NCBI RefSeq assembly: GCF_006385255.1
Contig: NZ_VFJE01000053.1
Span: 62,001-126,000, forward strand
Direction: 5' to 3'
DNA length: 64,000 bases
Origin: Flavobacterium microcysteis
GTDB taxonomy: Bacteria > Bacteroidota > Bacteroidia > Flavobacteriales > Flavobacteriaceae
Part shown: piece after piece, positions 8,178 through 16,492 of the stretch
Numbering within the stretch: the first letter of the stretch is position 1
How the letters are laid out: each line of letters begins with the position of its first letter
Translations under genes and position numbers: made by a program
Notes under the pieces: generated by a model
The model's database searches: none
The model's input: the letters and a program-made list of their open reading frames with translations, nothing else
What the model was told of the DNA's origin: nothing

Positions 8178-8993
8178 ATGGAATATCAGGCAAAATACAT
8201 TACAGACGACATCAAGCTTTCCTGTTATGAGGACAAGTTTTTCAAATCGGATATTATGTTCGACCACCATATGCTGGTTTGGTTTATCTCTGGAGAAACC
8301 AAAATTGTGCAGGCTGATGCGACTTATTATTTTAAAAAAGGTGATATCTTTTTAATTCCAAGAAACCAGCTTGCAACCATCATCAATTATCCGAAAGACG
8401 GGCAACCGCATAAAACGGTAGTGATGCATCTGTCTACTGAAAAACTGCGTGATTTTTATGCTGAACTGAATACCAAACCAAAAGCTATAGAATCACATAA
8501 AATACACAGTTACAGTAACCATCCATTGCTTGAAAGCTGTCTGGCTTCCTTGCTTCCTTATTTTACTATGGAAACCTTACCGGAAGATATTGCTTCATTA
8601 AAAATTAAAGAAGCCATAAGCATATTACGCACTATAGACAAAAAAATAGATGATGTGCTCACTAATTTTGAAGAACCCGGAAAAATTGACCTTGCCGGTT
8701 ATATGGAAAAGAATTTTATGTTTAATCTTCCTTTGGAAAAATTCGGGTACCTAACAGGACGCAGCCTGACAACTTTCAAACGGGATTTTAGCAAAGTATT
8801 TCATACAACACCACAACGATGGCTTACGCAAAAGCGATTGGAACTGGCACATTATCAATTTATCGAAAAGAAGAAAAAGCCAATTGATGTCTGCTATGAA
8901 GTTGGATTTGAAAACCTATCGCATTTTTCACATGCCTTTAAAAAGCAATTTGGCTATTCGCCAACCGAGCTAACGAAACGGCAAAATGCTTAA
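8178..8993 (+). CDS. AraC-family transcriptional regulator
   Basis: Residues 1 to about 165 form an AraC-type cupin sensor domain (KKGDIFLIPRNQLATII). The C-terminal 100 residues hold two helix-turn-helix motifs, ending with YEVGFENLSHFSHAFKKQFG and SPTELTKRQNA, the classic AraC hallmark. The ATG at 8178 (271 residues) is preferred over an in-frame ATG at 8118 because a TAnnTTTG box (TATTTTTG, 8133-8140) lies between them. With the earlier start the protein would have 20 more residues. The ligand and targets are unknown; the adjacent SDR gene is the simplest target. Confidence 0.88.
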   Translation: MEYQAKYITDDIKLSCYEDKFFKSDIMFDHHMLVWFISGETKIVQADATYYFKKGDIFLIPRNQLATIINYPKDGQPHKTVVMHLSTEKLRDFYAELNTKPKAIESHKIHSYSNHPLLESCLASLLPYFTMETLPEDIASLKIKEAISILRTIDKKIDDVLTNFEEPGKIDLAGYMEKNFMFNLPLEKFGYLTGRSLTTFKRDFSKVFHTTPQRWLTQKRLELAHYQFIEKKKKPIDVCYEVGFENLSHFSHAFKKQFGYSPTELTKRQNA

Positions 8994-8996
8994 TAT

Positions 8997-9527
8997 TTAC
9001 AGAGTCTCTAAAAACTTCATATAATCAGGCACACTCCTTTCAATCCACTCGTCAGAAGCATTGAGCTCAATTCCGTAATAAGCAAAAAAGTAGCGGTAGT
9101 CCGCCTTGATATATTCAAAAGTCAGTTCAAAAGGAGCCGTCAGCTCTCGCAAGTTATACTTGTATTTGCCGTCGGCTCTATATTCTTCTTCGTCTATTCC
9201 CACGGATAATGCCATTGCTATTTTCTTACCAGCCATCTTATAGCCGCTTTGACTTCCGTACGCCCAACCATACGTCAGTACTTCATCCAACCATTTTTTA
9301 AACAACGGCGGACAATTAAACCAATAAAAAGGAAATTGGAATATAATCTTGTCAAAGGATTCTATCAGCTTTTGCTCTTTAGCAACATCAATTTTTTCAT
9401 CGGGATAGACTTCGTATAAACGATGGATAAAATAATCTTCTGGATTTTTTTCTAATTCTTCAATCCATCTTTTATTGATTACAGATTCTTGTATATTTGG
9501 GTGTATTACCACAACTAATGTTTTCAT
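8997..9527 (-). CDS. NAD(P)H-dependent oxidoreductase (flavodoxin-like quinone reductase)
   Basis: The 176-residue protein has the fold of the KefF/MdaB/NQO1-type flavodoxin-like NAD(P)H:quinone reductases: KTLVVVIHPNIQESVINKRW at the FMN/FAD phosphate loop, DKIIFQFPFYWFNCPPLFKK as the conserved isoalloxazine-side motif, then LDEVLTYGWAYG. It would reduce quinones or electrophiles by two electrons. It is divergent from an HxlR regulator gene 102 bases away, a very common pairing in which the regulator senses electrophiles and controls the reductase. Confidence 0.9.
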   Translation of the reverse strand: MKTLVVVIHPNIQESVINKRWIEELEKNPEDYFIHRLYEVYPDEKIDVAKEQKLIESFDKIIFQFPFYWFNCPPLFKKWLDEVLTYGWAYGSQSGYKMAGKKIAMALSVGIDEEEYRADGKYKYNLRELTAPFELTFEYIKADYRYFFAYYGIELNASDEWIERSVPDYMKFLETL

Positions 9528-9558
9528 TTTTATATTTTCTTAATTTGTAAATCTGGAA

Positions 9559-9566
9559 CAAAAGTA
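9559..9566 (-). promoter_or_regulatory. -7 box for the quinone reductase
   Basis: On the minus strand this reads TACTTTTG, an exact TAnnTTTG match, 31 bases before the start at 9527. A matching plus-strand box with one mismatch (TAATTCTG, 9579-9586) faces the HxlR gene, so the 102-base spacer would hold two divergent promoters. No -33 element of normal spacing was seen. Confidence 0.45.
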
Positions 9567-9629
9567 AAGCACTACACTTAATTCTGTATATTAGCAACCA
9601 ATTGTATGATACTATCAAAAAGGTAAGTA

Positions 9630-9992
9630 ATGACTAAAATAAAGGAAACTTCAACCAACTTCGAAAACAAAAAGCTATTGGAAGATGAATGTCTGGAAGT
9701 ATATGCTTCGGGCATCATTGGAGGACAATGGACTTTAGCGATATGCTGTTACCTGATTAATGGAAAACTAAGATTCGGAGAATTAAAAAAATGCATGCCA
9801 ACTATCACAGAACGTATGCTGACTTTACAGTTGCGTAAATTGGAAAAGAATAAAATCATCACACGCACCGTTTATGCAGAAGTTCCGCCAAGAGTAGAAT
9901 ATGAATTAACCGCTATTGGCTATCAGCTAGGCACTATAATCGGGGAACTTGAAGATTGGGGAAGAAAGCACAAAGAACTAATGAAACCATGA
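9630..9992 (+). CDS. HxlR-family winged-helix regulator
   Basis: The 120-residue protein matches HxlR closely: GGQWTLAICCYLINGKLRFG, ELKKCMPTITERMLTLQLRK, then the wing region RTVYAEVPPRVEYELTAIG. In most HxlR proteins a cysteine near residue 10-15 senses aldehydes or quinones. Here a candidate is the cysteine in LLEDECLEVY (near residue 22). It probably regulates the divergent reductase at 8997-9527. Its TGA overlaps the ATG of the next gene (ATGA at 9989-9992), so the two are translationally coupled. Confidence 0.92.
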   Translation: MTKIKETSTNFENKKLLEDECLEVYASGIIGGQWTLAICCYLINGKLRFGELKKCMPTITERMLTLQLRKLEKNKIITRTVYAEVPPRVEYELTAIGYQLGTIIGELEDWGRKHKELMKP

Positions 9993-11479
9993 AATTAGTT
10001 TTTCTATTCTTCTTTTGCCTTCTCATACATCCCATATGCAATGGGCAGCAAACCTATACAATTACGGAAGGCGAATTGCAGTTTATCCATCCTGAAAAAG
10101 GAATTGTTATCAAAAAAAATGACTCTTTCTATAAACTGGATATCAATGTTGATTTTATTGGCAATAAACAAAATATAAGTTCGGCTTTAAGTCCTATTAA
10201 GGAAGAGGAAGTCAAAATTCTTTCTAAAAAACAAAATAGTATCACTTATAATGAAATTGATGGCAGTTATGATTTCAAAAAACTGCAAAAGCTGCAATTT
10301 GTATTCGAGGAAGATAAAGATGATTCCTATAAATTCTGCCAATTCAATCCCAACTATTTTGCTATTTTTTCCAACAAACGAGAAAATGAAGCAACCTACA
10401 CTTCTCTGGTTGAATACATGCCATATATCTTCATTCTGTTTGGAAAGAAAAAAATAATCTACACTTACCATAATGAGTACGTATATCTGATTCCCACTAA
10501 AAACAAAATAAACCTATTTGAACAGTACAGTAAACCTATTGCCGAGCTGAAAACAGAAAAGTTAGTCCTTACCAATAATGAGATATTTGAATTTTCTATC
10601 CATGCATTCCCTAATCTTGAAGAAAGTTTTTTCAAAATAGACTCGTTATCCAACAAGAAAGTAATCCTAAAAAACAGCTATAACGAAACACTTATATCAA
10701 AAAGTTATGACTCTATAGTACTAGGCACTCTAATCCGATGCTATGATAATGGCTCAATTGACTTATACAACCTTGCTTTAAAAAAGCTAAACAAAACCAA
10801 ACTTAAGGCAGTAAAACAGTACAGAGGAAGCCTACAGGTAATTGAAAACAACCGCTTAAAATTAATGGACTGGACTGGAGCCGAAATTAAAAAGAAAATA
10901 GACTTTGGAATCGTTTTATTGGAAGCGCCTGAAAGAAATTATTTCTATGAGGTCTCAATTAAAAAAGAACCTCATTTCGTTTTAAAAGCGAGAAACTTTG
11001 ACAATTTTTGTAGAGAAGATTCAAACACCACTATTGACAGTATTTCTTTACTCAACACAGAAAACATAAAAGCTTTCTATTTTAAACAACAATCTACCGA
11101 TACTATTGCCCGCCCTTATGATTTTACACCACATTTCCAATCCGACAAAAAAGCACGTATTACCGAATTGGTAAATTTTGACTACGAAACCATCTGGTTC
11201 TTAAACAATGATGGTACTTTTGGAATGAACTATTTGGGCCATTTTATCAAAACAGATTTTGATTCCACCACATTTAGCAATCATCAAAAGCTGCAATCTG
11301 TAGATTATAATTATCCTTATTACAAAATCAGGAAAAACGATTTGTATCAGTTCTTCCCACTACAAAAAGACTTTCGTTATAAGAAACTGGGCGATTTTCA
11401 AGGTAACTTTGCCCGTTTCGAATTATCAAATGGACAAAAAGGCTGGTTAAGTCTGGACGGTAAAGAATCTCTTGATTGA
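9989..11479 (+). CDS. Secreted protein of unknown function
   Basis: Start at the ATG at 9989, which overlaps the HxlR stop as ATGA and is followed at once by a signal peptide (MKLVFLFFFCLLIHPICNG). A longer frame from 9956 would put charged residues before it. The mature part has about 475 residues, is rich in K, N, F and Y, and has short beta-rich stretches. The last segment, GQKGWLSLDGKESLD, resembles one WG repeat, but a full array is not seen. I do not recognise a family. Coupling to an HxlR gene may be accidental. Confidence 0.7.
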   Translation: MKLVFLFFFCLLIHPICNGQQTYTITEGELQFIHPEKGIVIKKNDSFYKLDINVDFIGNKQNISSALSPIKEEEVKILSKKQNSITYNEIDGSYDFKKLQKLQFVFEEDKDDSYKFCQFNPNYFAIFSNKRENEATYTSLVEYMPYIFILFGKKKIIYTYHNEYVYLIPTKNKINLFEQYSKPIAELKTEKLVLTNNEIFEFSIHAFPNLEESFFKIDSLSNKKVILKNSYNETLISKSYDSIVLGTLIRCYDNGSIDLYNLALKKLNKTKLKAVKQYRGSLQVIENNRLKLMDWTGAEIKKKIDFGIVLLEAPERNYFYEVSIKKEPHFVLKARNFDNFCREDSNTTIDSISLLNTENIKAFYFKQQSTDTIARPYDFTPHFQSDKKARITELVNFDYETIWFLNNDGTFGMNYLGHFIKTDFDSTTFSNHQKLQSVDYNYPYYKIRKNDLYQFFPLQKDFRYKKLGDFQGNFARFELSNGQKGWLSLDGKESLD

Positions 11480-11487
11480 TGTTTTTT

Positions 11488-11495
11488 TAACTTTG
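11488..11495 (+). promoter_or_regulatory. -7 box before the YdeI gene
   Basis: TAACTTTG is an exact TAnnTTTG match. It starts nine bases after the stop of the upstream gene and would give a leader of about 50 bases. No -33 element of normal spacing was found. Confidence 0.45.
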
Positions 11496-11552
11496 TTCCA
11501 GGCACTATAAAATGCCCATAATGGCAGACATTTTAAAATTAAAGAAAACACA

Positions 11553-12107
11553 ATGGTAGCAACCTTTTTTGCATCACAGGCGGAATTTAGAAAATGGCTC
11601 AAAAAGCACCATAAAAACGAAACGGAGCTTCTGGTCGGTTTCTATAAATTGGACAGTGGGAAACCATCAATGACCTGGTCGCAATCTGTTGACCAGGCAC
11701 TTTGTTTTGGCTGGATCGACGGAGTACGGAGGTCTGTAGACAAAGAAAGTTATTCTATTCGCTTTACACCACGAAAAAAGACAAGCAACTGGAGTGCCAT
11801 AAATATCAAAAAGATGGAAGAACTTACCAAAGCCGGACTGATGACCGAAGCTGGACAAAACGCTTTCATCCAAAGAATAGAAAGCAGGTCAAAGATTTAT
11901 TCCTATGAAAATGAACCTGTACTTCTTGATGCCGAATATGAAAGTCAATTCAGAAAGAACACCGCCGCCTGGGATTTCTTTATGAAACAAGCTCCATCTT
12001 ATAAAAAGCTAACGATTCATTGGATCATGGATGCAAAGCAGGAAAAAACCAGACAATCCCGACTTGAAAAAACAATCCGTGAAAGCGAGCAACAAAAAAG
12101 AGTCTGA
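11553..12107 (+). CDS. YdeI/OmpD-associated family protein
   Basis: The 184-residue cytosolic protein has the family hallmarks FRKWLKKHHKNETELLVGFY, the strongly conserved WSQSVDQALCFGWIDGVR and RFTPRKKTSNWSAINIKKM, and a C-terminal helical part (DFFMKQAPSYKKLTIHWI). Homologues are abundant and have been tied to bacteriocin protection or porin expression in some reports, but the molecular action is not known. It is a single gene after its own promoter box. Confidence 0.88.
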   Translation: MVATFFASQAEFRKWLKKHHKNETELLVGFYKLDSGKPSMTWSQSVDQALCFGWIDGVRRSVDKESYSIRFTPRKKTSNWSAINIKKMEELTKAGLMTEAGQNAFIQRIESRSKIYSYENEPVLLDAEYESQFRKNTAAWDFFMKQAPSYKKLTIHWIMDAKQEKTRQSRLEKTIRESEQQKRV

Positions 12108-12209
12108 TAATTACAGAATAACGCTACTTTTTCTATAATTCCTTTTCCTAGCAAAAACAGGCCCTCACAACCTTTTTCACTATTGCTCATAATTTTTTCT
12201 GATTATTTT

Positions 12210-12240
12210 TTGCACAGTTCTAAAATATGTATTTACTTTG
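12210..12240 (+). promoter_or_regulatory. Promoter of the small membrane protein genes
   Basis: TTG at 12210-12212, a 20-base spacer, then TTACTTTG at 12233-12240 (one mismatch to TAnnTTTG). Confidence 0.45.
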
Positions 12241-12257
12241 AATTACAAAGTACTTTT

Positions 12258-12306
12258 CGAAAGCCGAAAGTCGAAAGTCGAAAGTCGAAAGTCGAAAGTC
12301 GAAAAT
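12258..12306 (+). repeat. Tandem heptamer array (CGAAAGT)
   Basis: Seven back-to-back copies of CGAAAGT: the first ends in C, five are perfect and the last ends in AT. Being a multiple of seven, it would shift frame with each copy change, which argues against coding. Such arrays grow and shrink by slippage. Confidence 0.9.
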
Positions 12307-12343
12307 CTTAAATCAAAAATCTTAAATCAAAAATCTTCATATC

Positions 12344-12670
12344 ATGAACGCAACATCACACACTCTTTCTTCAACTTTAAAAAGAAGAATATTAATTGGC
12401 GGAGGAATTGCTACAGCTTTGATTCTTTTCTTCCTGATAACCGCTGGCGAGCCCAATCCGGAATGGGGAAAATTCTGGAGAATTAAACCTCTTATAATTG
12501 TACCATTGGCGGGAGCTTTTGGTGGTGGCCTATTCCATTACATCAATCAATTTATGGGCGGCAAAAAAATAGGAACAAGAATAGCGGCTTTCTTGATTGG
12601 AGCTATAGCATTTATTATAGCGCTTTGGATGGGCACCGTATTAGGATTAAACGGTACGTATTGGAATTAA
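12344..12670 (+). CDS. Small membrane protein of unknown function
   Basis: The 108-residue protein has three or four hydrophobic helices (IGGGIATALILFFLITAG near 16-34, IIVPLAGAFGGGLFHYINQF near 48-67, and AAFLIGAIAFIIALWMGTVL near 81-101) with glycine-rich packing. It resembles small Bacteroidota integral membrane proteins that carry no assigned role. Start: ATG at 12344, directly after the repeats. The next gene, also a small membrane protein, begins 45 bases downstream and may share the transcript. Confidence 0.7.
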   Translation: MNATSHTLSSTLKRRILIGGGIATALILFFLITAGEPNPEWGKFWRIKPLIIVPLAGAFGGGLFHYINQFMGGKKIGTRIAAFLIGAIAFIIALWMGTVLGLNGTYWN

Positions 12671-12715
12671 TTTCGCAATTCGACCAACTAAAACAACCTT
12701 TAAATTACTATCAAA

Positions 12716-13018
12716 ATGGCAACGAAATCATTTAATAGTATTACTACCCTATCCGTGATAGTAACTTTCATGGCAGTAGTGCTTGGCTTTATTGGCGTTG
12801 TGATTTCTGAAATTTATCCGGGGTTTATTATCTTATTTCTTTTGATGCTGATTGCAATTGGCTCAAAGTTTTACGCCAAGAAAAACAGTAATAAGCCCAA
12901 TAACTTTCAGGGAAATTATTACACATTCCTCGGTATTCTTAATGTGCTAATAATTCTTGTGACTTTGTGGATGACATTTGTAATCACCCATGATCGTATT
13001 CTTCAGGATTGCTGCTGA
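12716..13018 (+). CDS. Small membrane protein of unknown function
   Basis: The 100-residue protein has three predicted helices (TLSVIVTFMAVVLGFIGVVI; IYPGFIILFLLMLIAIGSKF; TFLGILNVLIILVTLWMTFV) joined by a short charged loop, YAKKNSNKPN. It ends ILQDCC, a double cysteine at the C-terminus. No family is recognised. It probably forms one unit with the gene at 12344. Confidence 0.65.
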   Translation: MATKSFNSITTLSVIVTFMAVVLGFIGVVISEIYPGFIILFLLMLIAIGSKFYAKKNSNKPNNFQGNYYTFLGILNVLIILVTLWMTFVITHDRILQDCC

Positions 13019-13073
13019 TTTATGAAATCTATACCTAACGAAAGTCAATTTTTCAAAATCCTTTCCTTATAAA

Positions 13074-13132
13074 CTTTGTGGCTCTGCTTCTTTGCGAGTA
13101 ATTGTTTCACGCAAAGACGCAGAGCCGCAAAG
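13074..13132. repeat. Palindromic repeat, copy 1 (REP-like)
   Basis: An inverted repeat: the left arm begins CTTTGTGGCTCTGC and ends CTTTGCGAG; the right arm begins CACGCAAAGACGC and ends AGAGCCGCAAAG, across a loop of about ten bases. A second, shorter member lies at 14764-14806 on the other side of the S41 peptidase. The CTTTGCG/CGCAAAG core is a common intergenic palindrome in Flavobacterium genomes. Confidence 0.75.
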
Positions 13133-13173
13133 AAAAAAGTATAACTTAGAAATCTATTGCCCAGAAAAACAAT

Positions 13174-13199
13174 AAAAAAGCCTCAATTGAGGCTTTTTC
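13174..13199. terminator. Two-way terminator beside the S41 peptidase gene
   Basis: AAAAAGCCTC and GAGGCTTTTT flank a short AATT loop, making a perfect stem with an A run on one side and a T run on the other. It touches the stop codon of the minus-strand peptidase at 13200 and also ends plus-strand transcripts from 12716. Confidence 0.85.
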
Positions 13200-14642
13200 T
13201 TATGGCTGAAACTCTTTATCTTCTAAAACAGAAGTTGCATATTTTACCCAAAGTTCTTTCGGGATAGTACTATCTATAAAATAATCAGGCTGTAGTCCGA
13301 TACCGTCAATCTGCATGCCTGGTATTCTATAGCTTTTAGATAAACAGTAGCCCAATTGGAATTTCTCATCTGGTGATTTTACAAAATTCATGTTTGAAAT
13401 ATCCAATACCCCAAAAGTAGTCGTTCCAAAAAGCTTTACTTTTTTGCTTTGTTTAGCTGCCATCAAAAACTGTTCGTCAGTACTTCCGTTAGCCTCATTG
13501 GCTATGATAGCTACCTGTTGGGGAAAAGGCAATACAGAATCCATCTTCTGTATATGCACTTTATCGTCTCCGTTCAAATTCACAAATTTACCTAGATTGT
13601 CATTAAGCAATGTGAGCGCAGCATTTACCTGCATTCTACTTTTTTCTGACAAGTCCGGCATAGACAAGTAGCCTTCCATCCTTTTGTTGTTTAATGGTGT
13701 AGACAAAAGTTCCATGCCTACAATACGTATTGGATTCGTATACAAATAAGGGATAATATTCGCATAACTGTCATCATCGCCACCCGTTCCGTTACGAATA
13801 TCAATTATTAGATTCTTAGTACTCTTGATATCTTTTTCATTGGCCAAAAGCACGCTGTCAATCGCCTTTTTTTGCATCCCGTTAAAAGAAGGAATTCGCA
13901 ATAGCAAAGTCTCTCCAGAAATTTTCTCCATAAAAGGCTTTCCGGTACTCATTGCTTTTGCGTAGAGTTGTATATCTGCATTTTCAGGAAAAGTAGGGTA
14001 TTCTCGCTGCAACTGAATCGCAGGTGCCAATTTTATAGCATTTTTCCCAATCCAATCTACCTTGCTGAATTTTAAAGGCGAAAAATCTCCCATATAATAA
14101 ACACCAGAGCCATCTTCTTTTATTTCCAATTTTAACTGTTGCGGTTTCCATGCTGCATTAGTCGTTTCCAGTACAACTCCTTTATAACCTTTATCCTTTT
14201 TGACAATACCAATTTTATACACTCCTACTTTCCATATTCCCGCAAAGTCCTTAACATCTTTTGTAGGCTTGTTTCGCAATTCTTTTTCCTTTACAGCTAA
14301 TACTGGCCATTCCTTAACATCTGCCGATTTTCCCGGAGCTGTTGCCAAAGCCATAACTCCAAAATGTCCTTTTCTAAAAAACTTCAACCATTCATTAAGC
14401 ACTTCAGCACATTCATGACTTTCTGTTATCGTTTTCATTTTTGCTGAAAATGCAGCATTGTGTTTTTCATACATATCCATTCCTTTTTGCTGGATAGCAT
14501 AATCAAAGCCGGCATCGTTTTTTTCAAATGTCTCTTTAACCCATTTAAAAGCTTCGGAACAGTCGCATGTTTGGGCTTTTACGACAAATGTGGTAAACAT
14601 TAAAAAGGAGGAGAGCAAAAATGCCTGGAAAGTAAATTTCAT
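13200..14642 (-). CDS. Secreted S41-family (tail-specific-type) serine peptidase
   Basis: The 480-residue protein has a signal peptide (MKFTFQAFLLSSFLMFTTFV, cleavage after VKA near 23) and a cysteine pair CDCSEAF at the new N-terminus. The second half carries S41 features: LLLRIPSFNG, NLIIDIRNGTGGDDDSYANI (the conserved glycine-rich strand), and IIANEANGSTDEQFLMAAK with the likely nucleophilic serine, followed by FGTTTFGVLDISN. A PDZ domain is not evident. It would act in the periplasm or outside the cell; the substrate is unknown. Confidence 0.85.
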   Translation of the reverse strand: MKFTFQAFLLSSFLMFTTFVVKAQTCDCSEAFKWVKETFEKNDAGFDYAIQQKGMDMYEKHNAAFSAKMKTITESHECAEVLNEWLKFFRKGHFGVMALATAPGKSADVKEWPVLAVKEKELRNKPTKDVKDFAGIWKVGVYKIGIVKKDKGYKGVVLETTNAAWKPQQLKLEIKEDGSGVYYMGDFSPLKFSKVDWIGKNAIKLAPAIQLQREYPTFPENADIQLYAKAMSTGKPFMEKISGETLLLRIPSFNGMQKKAIDSVLLANEKDIKSTKNLIIDIRNGTGGDDDSYANIIPYLYTNPIRIVGMELLSTPLNNKRMEGYLSMPDLSEKSRMQVNAALTLLNDNLGKFVNLNGDDKVHIQKMDSVLPFPQQVAIIANEANGSTDEQFLMAAKQSKKVKLFGTTTFGVLDISNMNFVKSPDEKFQLGYCLSKSYRIPGMQIDGIGLQPDYFIDSTIPKELWVKYATSVLEDKEFQP

Positions 14643-14763
14643 AAAAGTAAGGGTTATGTTATGACCTCTAGTTCAGTCTAAAAATCATCTGCAAGATAAT
14701 AAAGAAACTTTACACCAATTCTATATTCAAATTAGCTTATTTTATTCATTATGCCTTTTGTGT

Positions 14764-14806
14764 CTTTGCGCCTTTGCGAGCAACTATTTCACGCAAAGGC
14801 GCAAAG
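14764..14806. repeat. Palindromic repeat, copy 2 (REP-like)
   Basis: CTTTGCGCCTTTGCGAG (14764-14780) pairs with CACGCAAAGGCGCAAAG (14790-14806) over a nine-base loop with one imperfect pair. Same family as 13074-13132. No T run follows directly, so it is not a standard terminator. Confidence 0.8.
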
Positions 14807-14845
14807 TTTTAAAACAGCTATTTTTATGAACTCCTAAATGCTTTG

Positions 14846-14904
14846 TTTTATAAGAATTTTACTCTAGTTTAAAACATTTTAATATATTTGATTTCAAACG
14901 ATTA
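14846..14904 (+). promoter_or_regulatory. Promoter-containing repeat, copy A
   Basis: This block of about 59 bases recurs at 20917-20978 (copy B) and 23584-23645 (copy C). It contains AAGAATT, then TTAATATATTTGATTTCA, with the exact -7 box TATATTTG at 14883-14890. Transcription would start near 14896 and lead to the TPR gene at 14954. The conservation extends on both sides of the -7 box, so it is more than a basal promoter. Confidence 0.65.
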
Positions 14905-14953
14905 TCTAGAATAACTATAAACCTAGCTAACCACTCATAGATCTCATTAACCC

Positions 14954-15820
14954 ATGAAAAAAATTCTACTCCCAACTTTTGTCCTTATTTCATTTCTATC
15001 CAACGCTCAAAGCATAGAAGAAAAAATTGCTAAAAAAGCATGCGAATGCGTAGCGCAAAAAGCTGAAATTGGCGATGATGCTTACAGAAACTGCATTGCC
15101 GATATCGTAAAGGATGCTATTGCTAAAGAAGAAGACGCCAAAACCCGGGAAGAATTAAATACGGTCGAAGGACTCATGACATTGCTCCCAAAAGTCAAAA
15201 GTCTTTTGCCTGAAATCTGTGACAAGGCAAAAGGGCAAAAATCAGACGATAAAGAAAAAATATTCTATTCCGATTCCAAAATTGAAAGCGCACAAAACGC
15301 TTATATAATAGCTAAAGATTTTATGCGCAATGGTCAACATAAATTAGCCATTGAGAACTTTCTTATGGCTATTAAAAGAGACGAAAACTTTGTCTTGGCT
15401 TATGATGATTTGGCTGTTTGTTACAGGAAATTGGAAAAGTATAACGATGCTATAAAATACTATAAAAAATCACTCGAAATTTATCCTGAAGGCGACTTTG
15501 CACTGATGAATATTGCCGTTGTCTATTCTTTAAAATCAGATTTTAAAACAGCTATTGGATATTATGAAAAACTAATACAGTACCATCCCAATAATGCCGA
15601 AGGTTATTTTGGGGCCGGGAAAAATTATTTCTTGCTAAAGAATTACGAAAAAGCACTGAACAATATATTCACAGCACACCGAATCTATATTGAAGAAAAC
15701 TCCCAATACGCTAAAGATTCTGAACTGGTTATAGGTGCCATTTATCAAAAAATGCTGGAAGAAAATAAAGAAGAGTTGTTTAAGAAGATTGCCAAGGAGC
15801 ATGATATTCAGTTGGATTAA
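14954..15820 (+). CDS. Secreted TPR-repeat protein
   Basis: The 288-residue protein has a signal peptide (MKKILLPTFVLISFLSNA). The mature part has an N-terminal helical domain with paired cysteines (KKACECVAQKAEIGDDAYRN), then at least four tetratricopeptide repeats from about residue 115 (AYIIAKDFMRNGQHKLAIEN; LAYDDLAVCYRKLEKYNDAI; ALMNIAVVYSLKSDFKTAIG; GYFGAGKNYFLLKNYEKALN). TPRs bind proteins; the partner is unknown. Expression is probably driven by repeat copy A. The gene at 15858 follows closely. Confidence 0.85.
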   Translation: MKKILLPTFVLISFLSNAQSIEEKIAKKACECVAQKAEIGDDAYRNCIADIVKDAIAKEEDAKTREELNTVEGLMTLLPKVKSLLPEICDKAKGQKSDDKEKIFYSDSKIESAQNAYIIAKDFMRNGQHKLAIENFLMAIKRDENFVLAYDDLAVCYRKLEKYNDAIKYYKKSLEIYPEGDFALMNIAVVYSLKSDFKTAIGYYEKLIQYHPNNAEGYFGAGKNYFLLKNYEKALNNIFTAHRIYIEENSQYAKDSELVIGAIYQKMLEENKEELFKKIAKEHDIQLD

Positions 15821-15857
15821 AACCCACATGCCCACTTTCAAAACTAACACTGCCAAA

Positions 15858-16436
15858 ATGAACTTTTTTAAGAAAGACCTAGAAAGCGAAAACAAAAAGA
15901 GACTCCAAAACCTTGTTGATCAGACTATAAAATCTGATGTCCCACAAGGATGGAGAAAACTTGTATTTGGAATTGGCGGGTTAAGTGAAATTGGGTTTTC
16001 TAAACAATATCCAAATCTCTTATTAGTCATTTCAAGCCAAGGCAGGGGAATAATTGATTGTGAGAATCTAAAATTAATAGAGAGAGATTATAATACCGAT
16101 TGGAATTGGATAGATTCTTTTGAATTAACTGCCCAGGGAATAGGAGTTTTATCAAATGAGAAGATTTTTGTTTCCGGACTGCATGGAGGAGGTTTGCCTC
16201 TAATGAACAAAGATGGAGATTCCCTGAAATTTATGGCTACCGAATGGCCAATTATCGATATTATTTTTGAGCCTCGTTTTAAAAGCATCTACAAAGAAAA
16301 TCAAGCGCAACAATGTTTTAGGATTTTTCACGACTATGAATTACGTGCCTACGGATTTTCATATGATGGAGAAACTTTCGTAATAGCCACAAGTAGTGAA
16401 ATCAGTATATATAGAAAAGAAATATCGAAATACTAA
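15858..16436 (+). CDS. Cytosolic protein of unknown function
   Basis: From the ATG at 15858 the protein has 192 residues (an in-frame ATG at 15828 would add ten). It starts MNFFKKDLESENKKRLQ and has a beta-rich core (LLLVISSQGRGIIDCENLKL; DSFELTAQGIGVLSNEKIFV; GGGLPLMNKDGDSL), ending with AYGFSYDGETFVIATSSEIS, all blade-like strands. No signal peptide. I do not recognise a family. It may share the transcript of the TPR gene, 37 bases upstream. Confidence 0.65.
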   Translation: MNFFKKDLESENKKRLQNLVDQTIKSDVPQGWRKLVFGIGGLSEIGFSKQYPNLLLVISSQGRGIIDCENLKLIERDYNTDWNWIDSFELTAQGIGVLSNEKIFVSGLHGGGLPLMNKDGDSLKFMATEWPIIDIIFEPRFKSIYKENQAQQCFRIFHDYELRAYGFSYDGETFVIATSSEISIYRKEISKY

Positions 16437-16492
16437 TTATAAGAGAGCTGAATGAATAAGATACTGAGACCTTCAACATTAACTGTTAACAA

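Larger units (their letters stand above)
12108..12343. other. Gene-free spacer with promoter and tandem repeat
   Basis: No coding signal is seen. The spacer holds a promoter candidate at 12210-12240 and a seven-copy heptamer array at 12258-12306, followed by two copies of a 14-base unit (ATCTTAAATCAAAA) up to the next gene. The array would lie in the 5' leader of the gene at 12344. Confidence 0.6.
14643..14953. other. Divergent spacer with palindrome and repeat promoter
   Basis: No gene is seen in these 311 bases. The spacer holds the second palindromic repeat (14764-14806) and the first copy of a promoter-containing repeat (14846-14904). No clear promoter box was found for the minus-strand peptidase. 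Confidence 0.6.

Noticed and set aside
12258..12340. Possible CRISPR array
   Set aside because: The units are 7 or 14 bases and directly adjacent, with no unique spacers and no cas genes in the window.
12238..12486. An 82-codon frame across the heptamer array, giving ESRKSKVESRKSKVE
   Set aside because: It is the translation of the CGAAAGT repeat and reads out of frame into the real membrane protein gene at 12344. A seven-base repeat shifts frame with each copy change.
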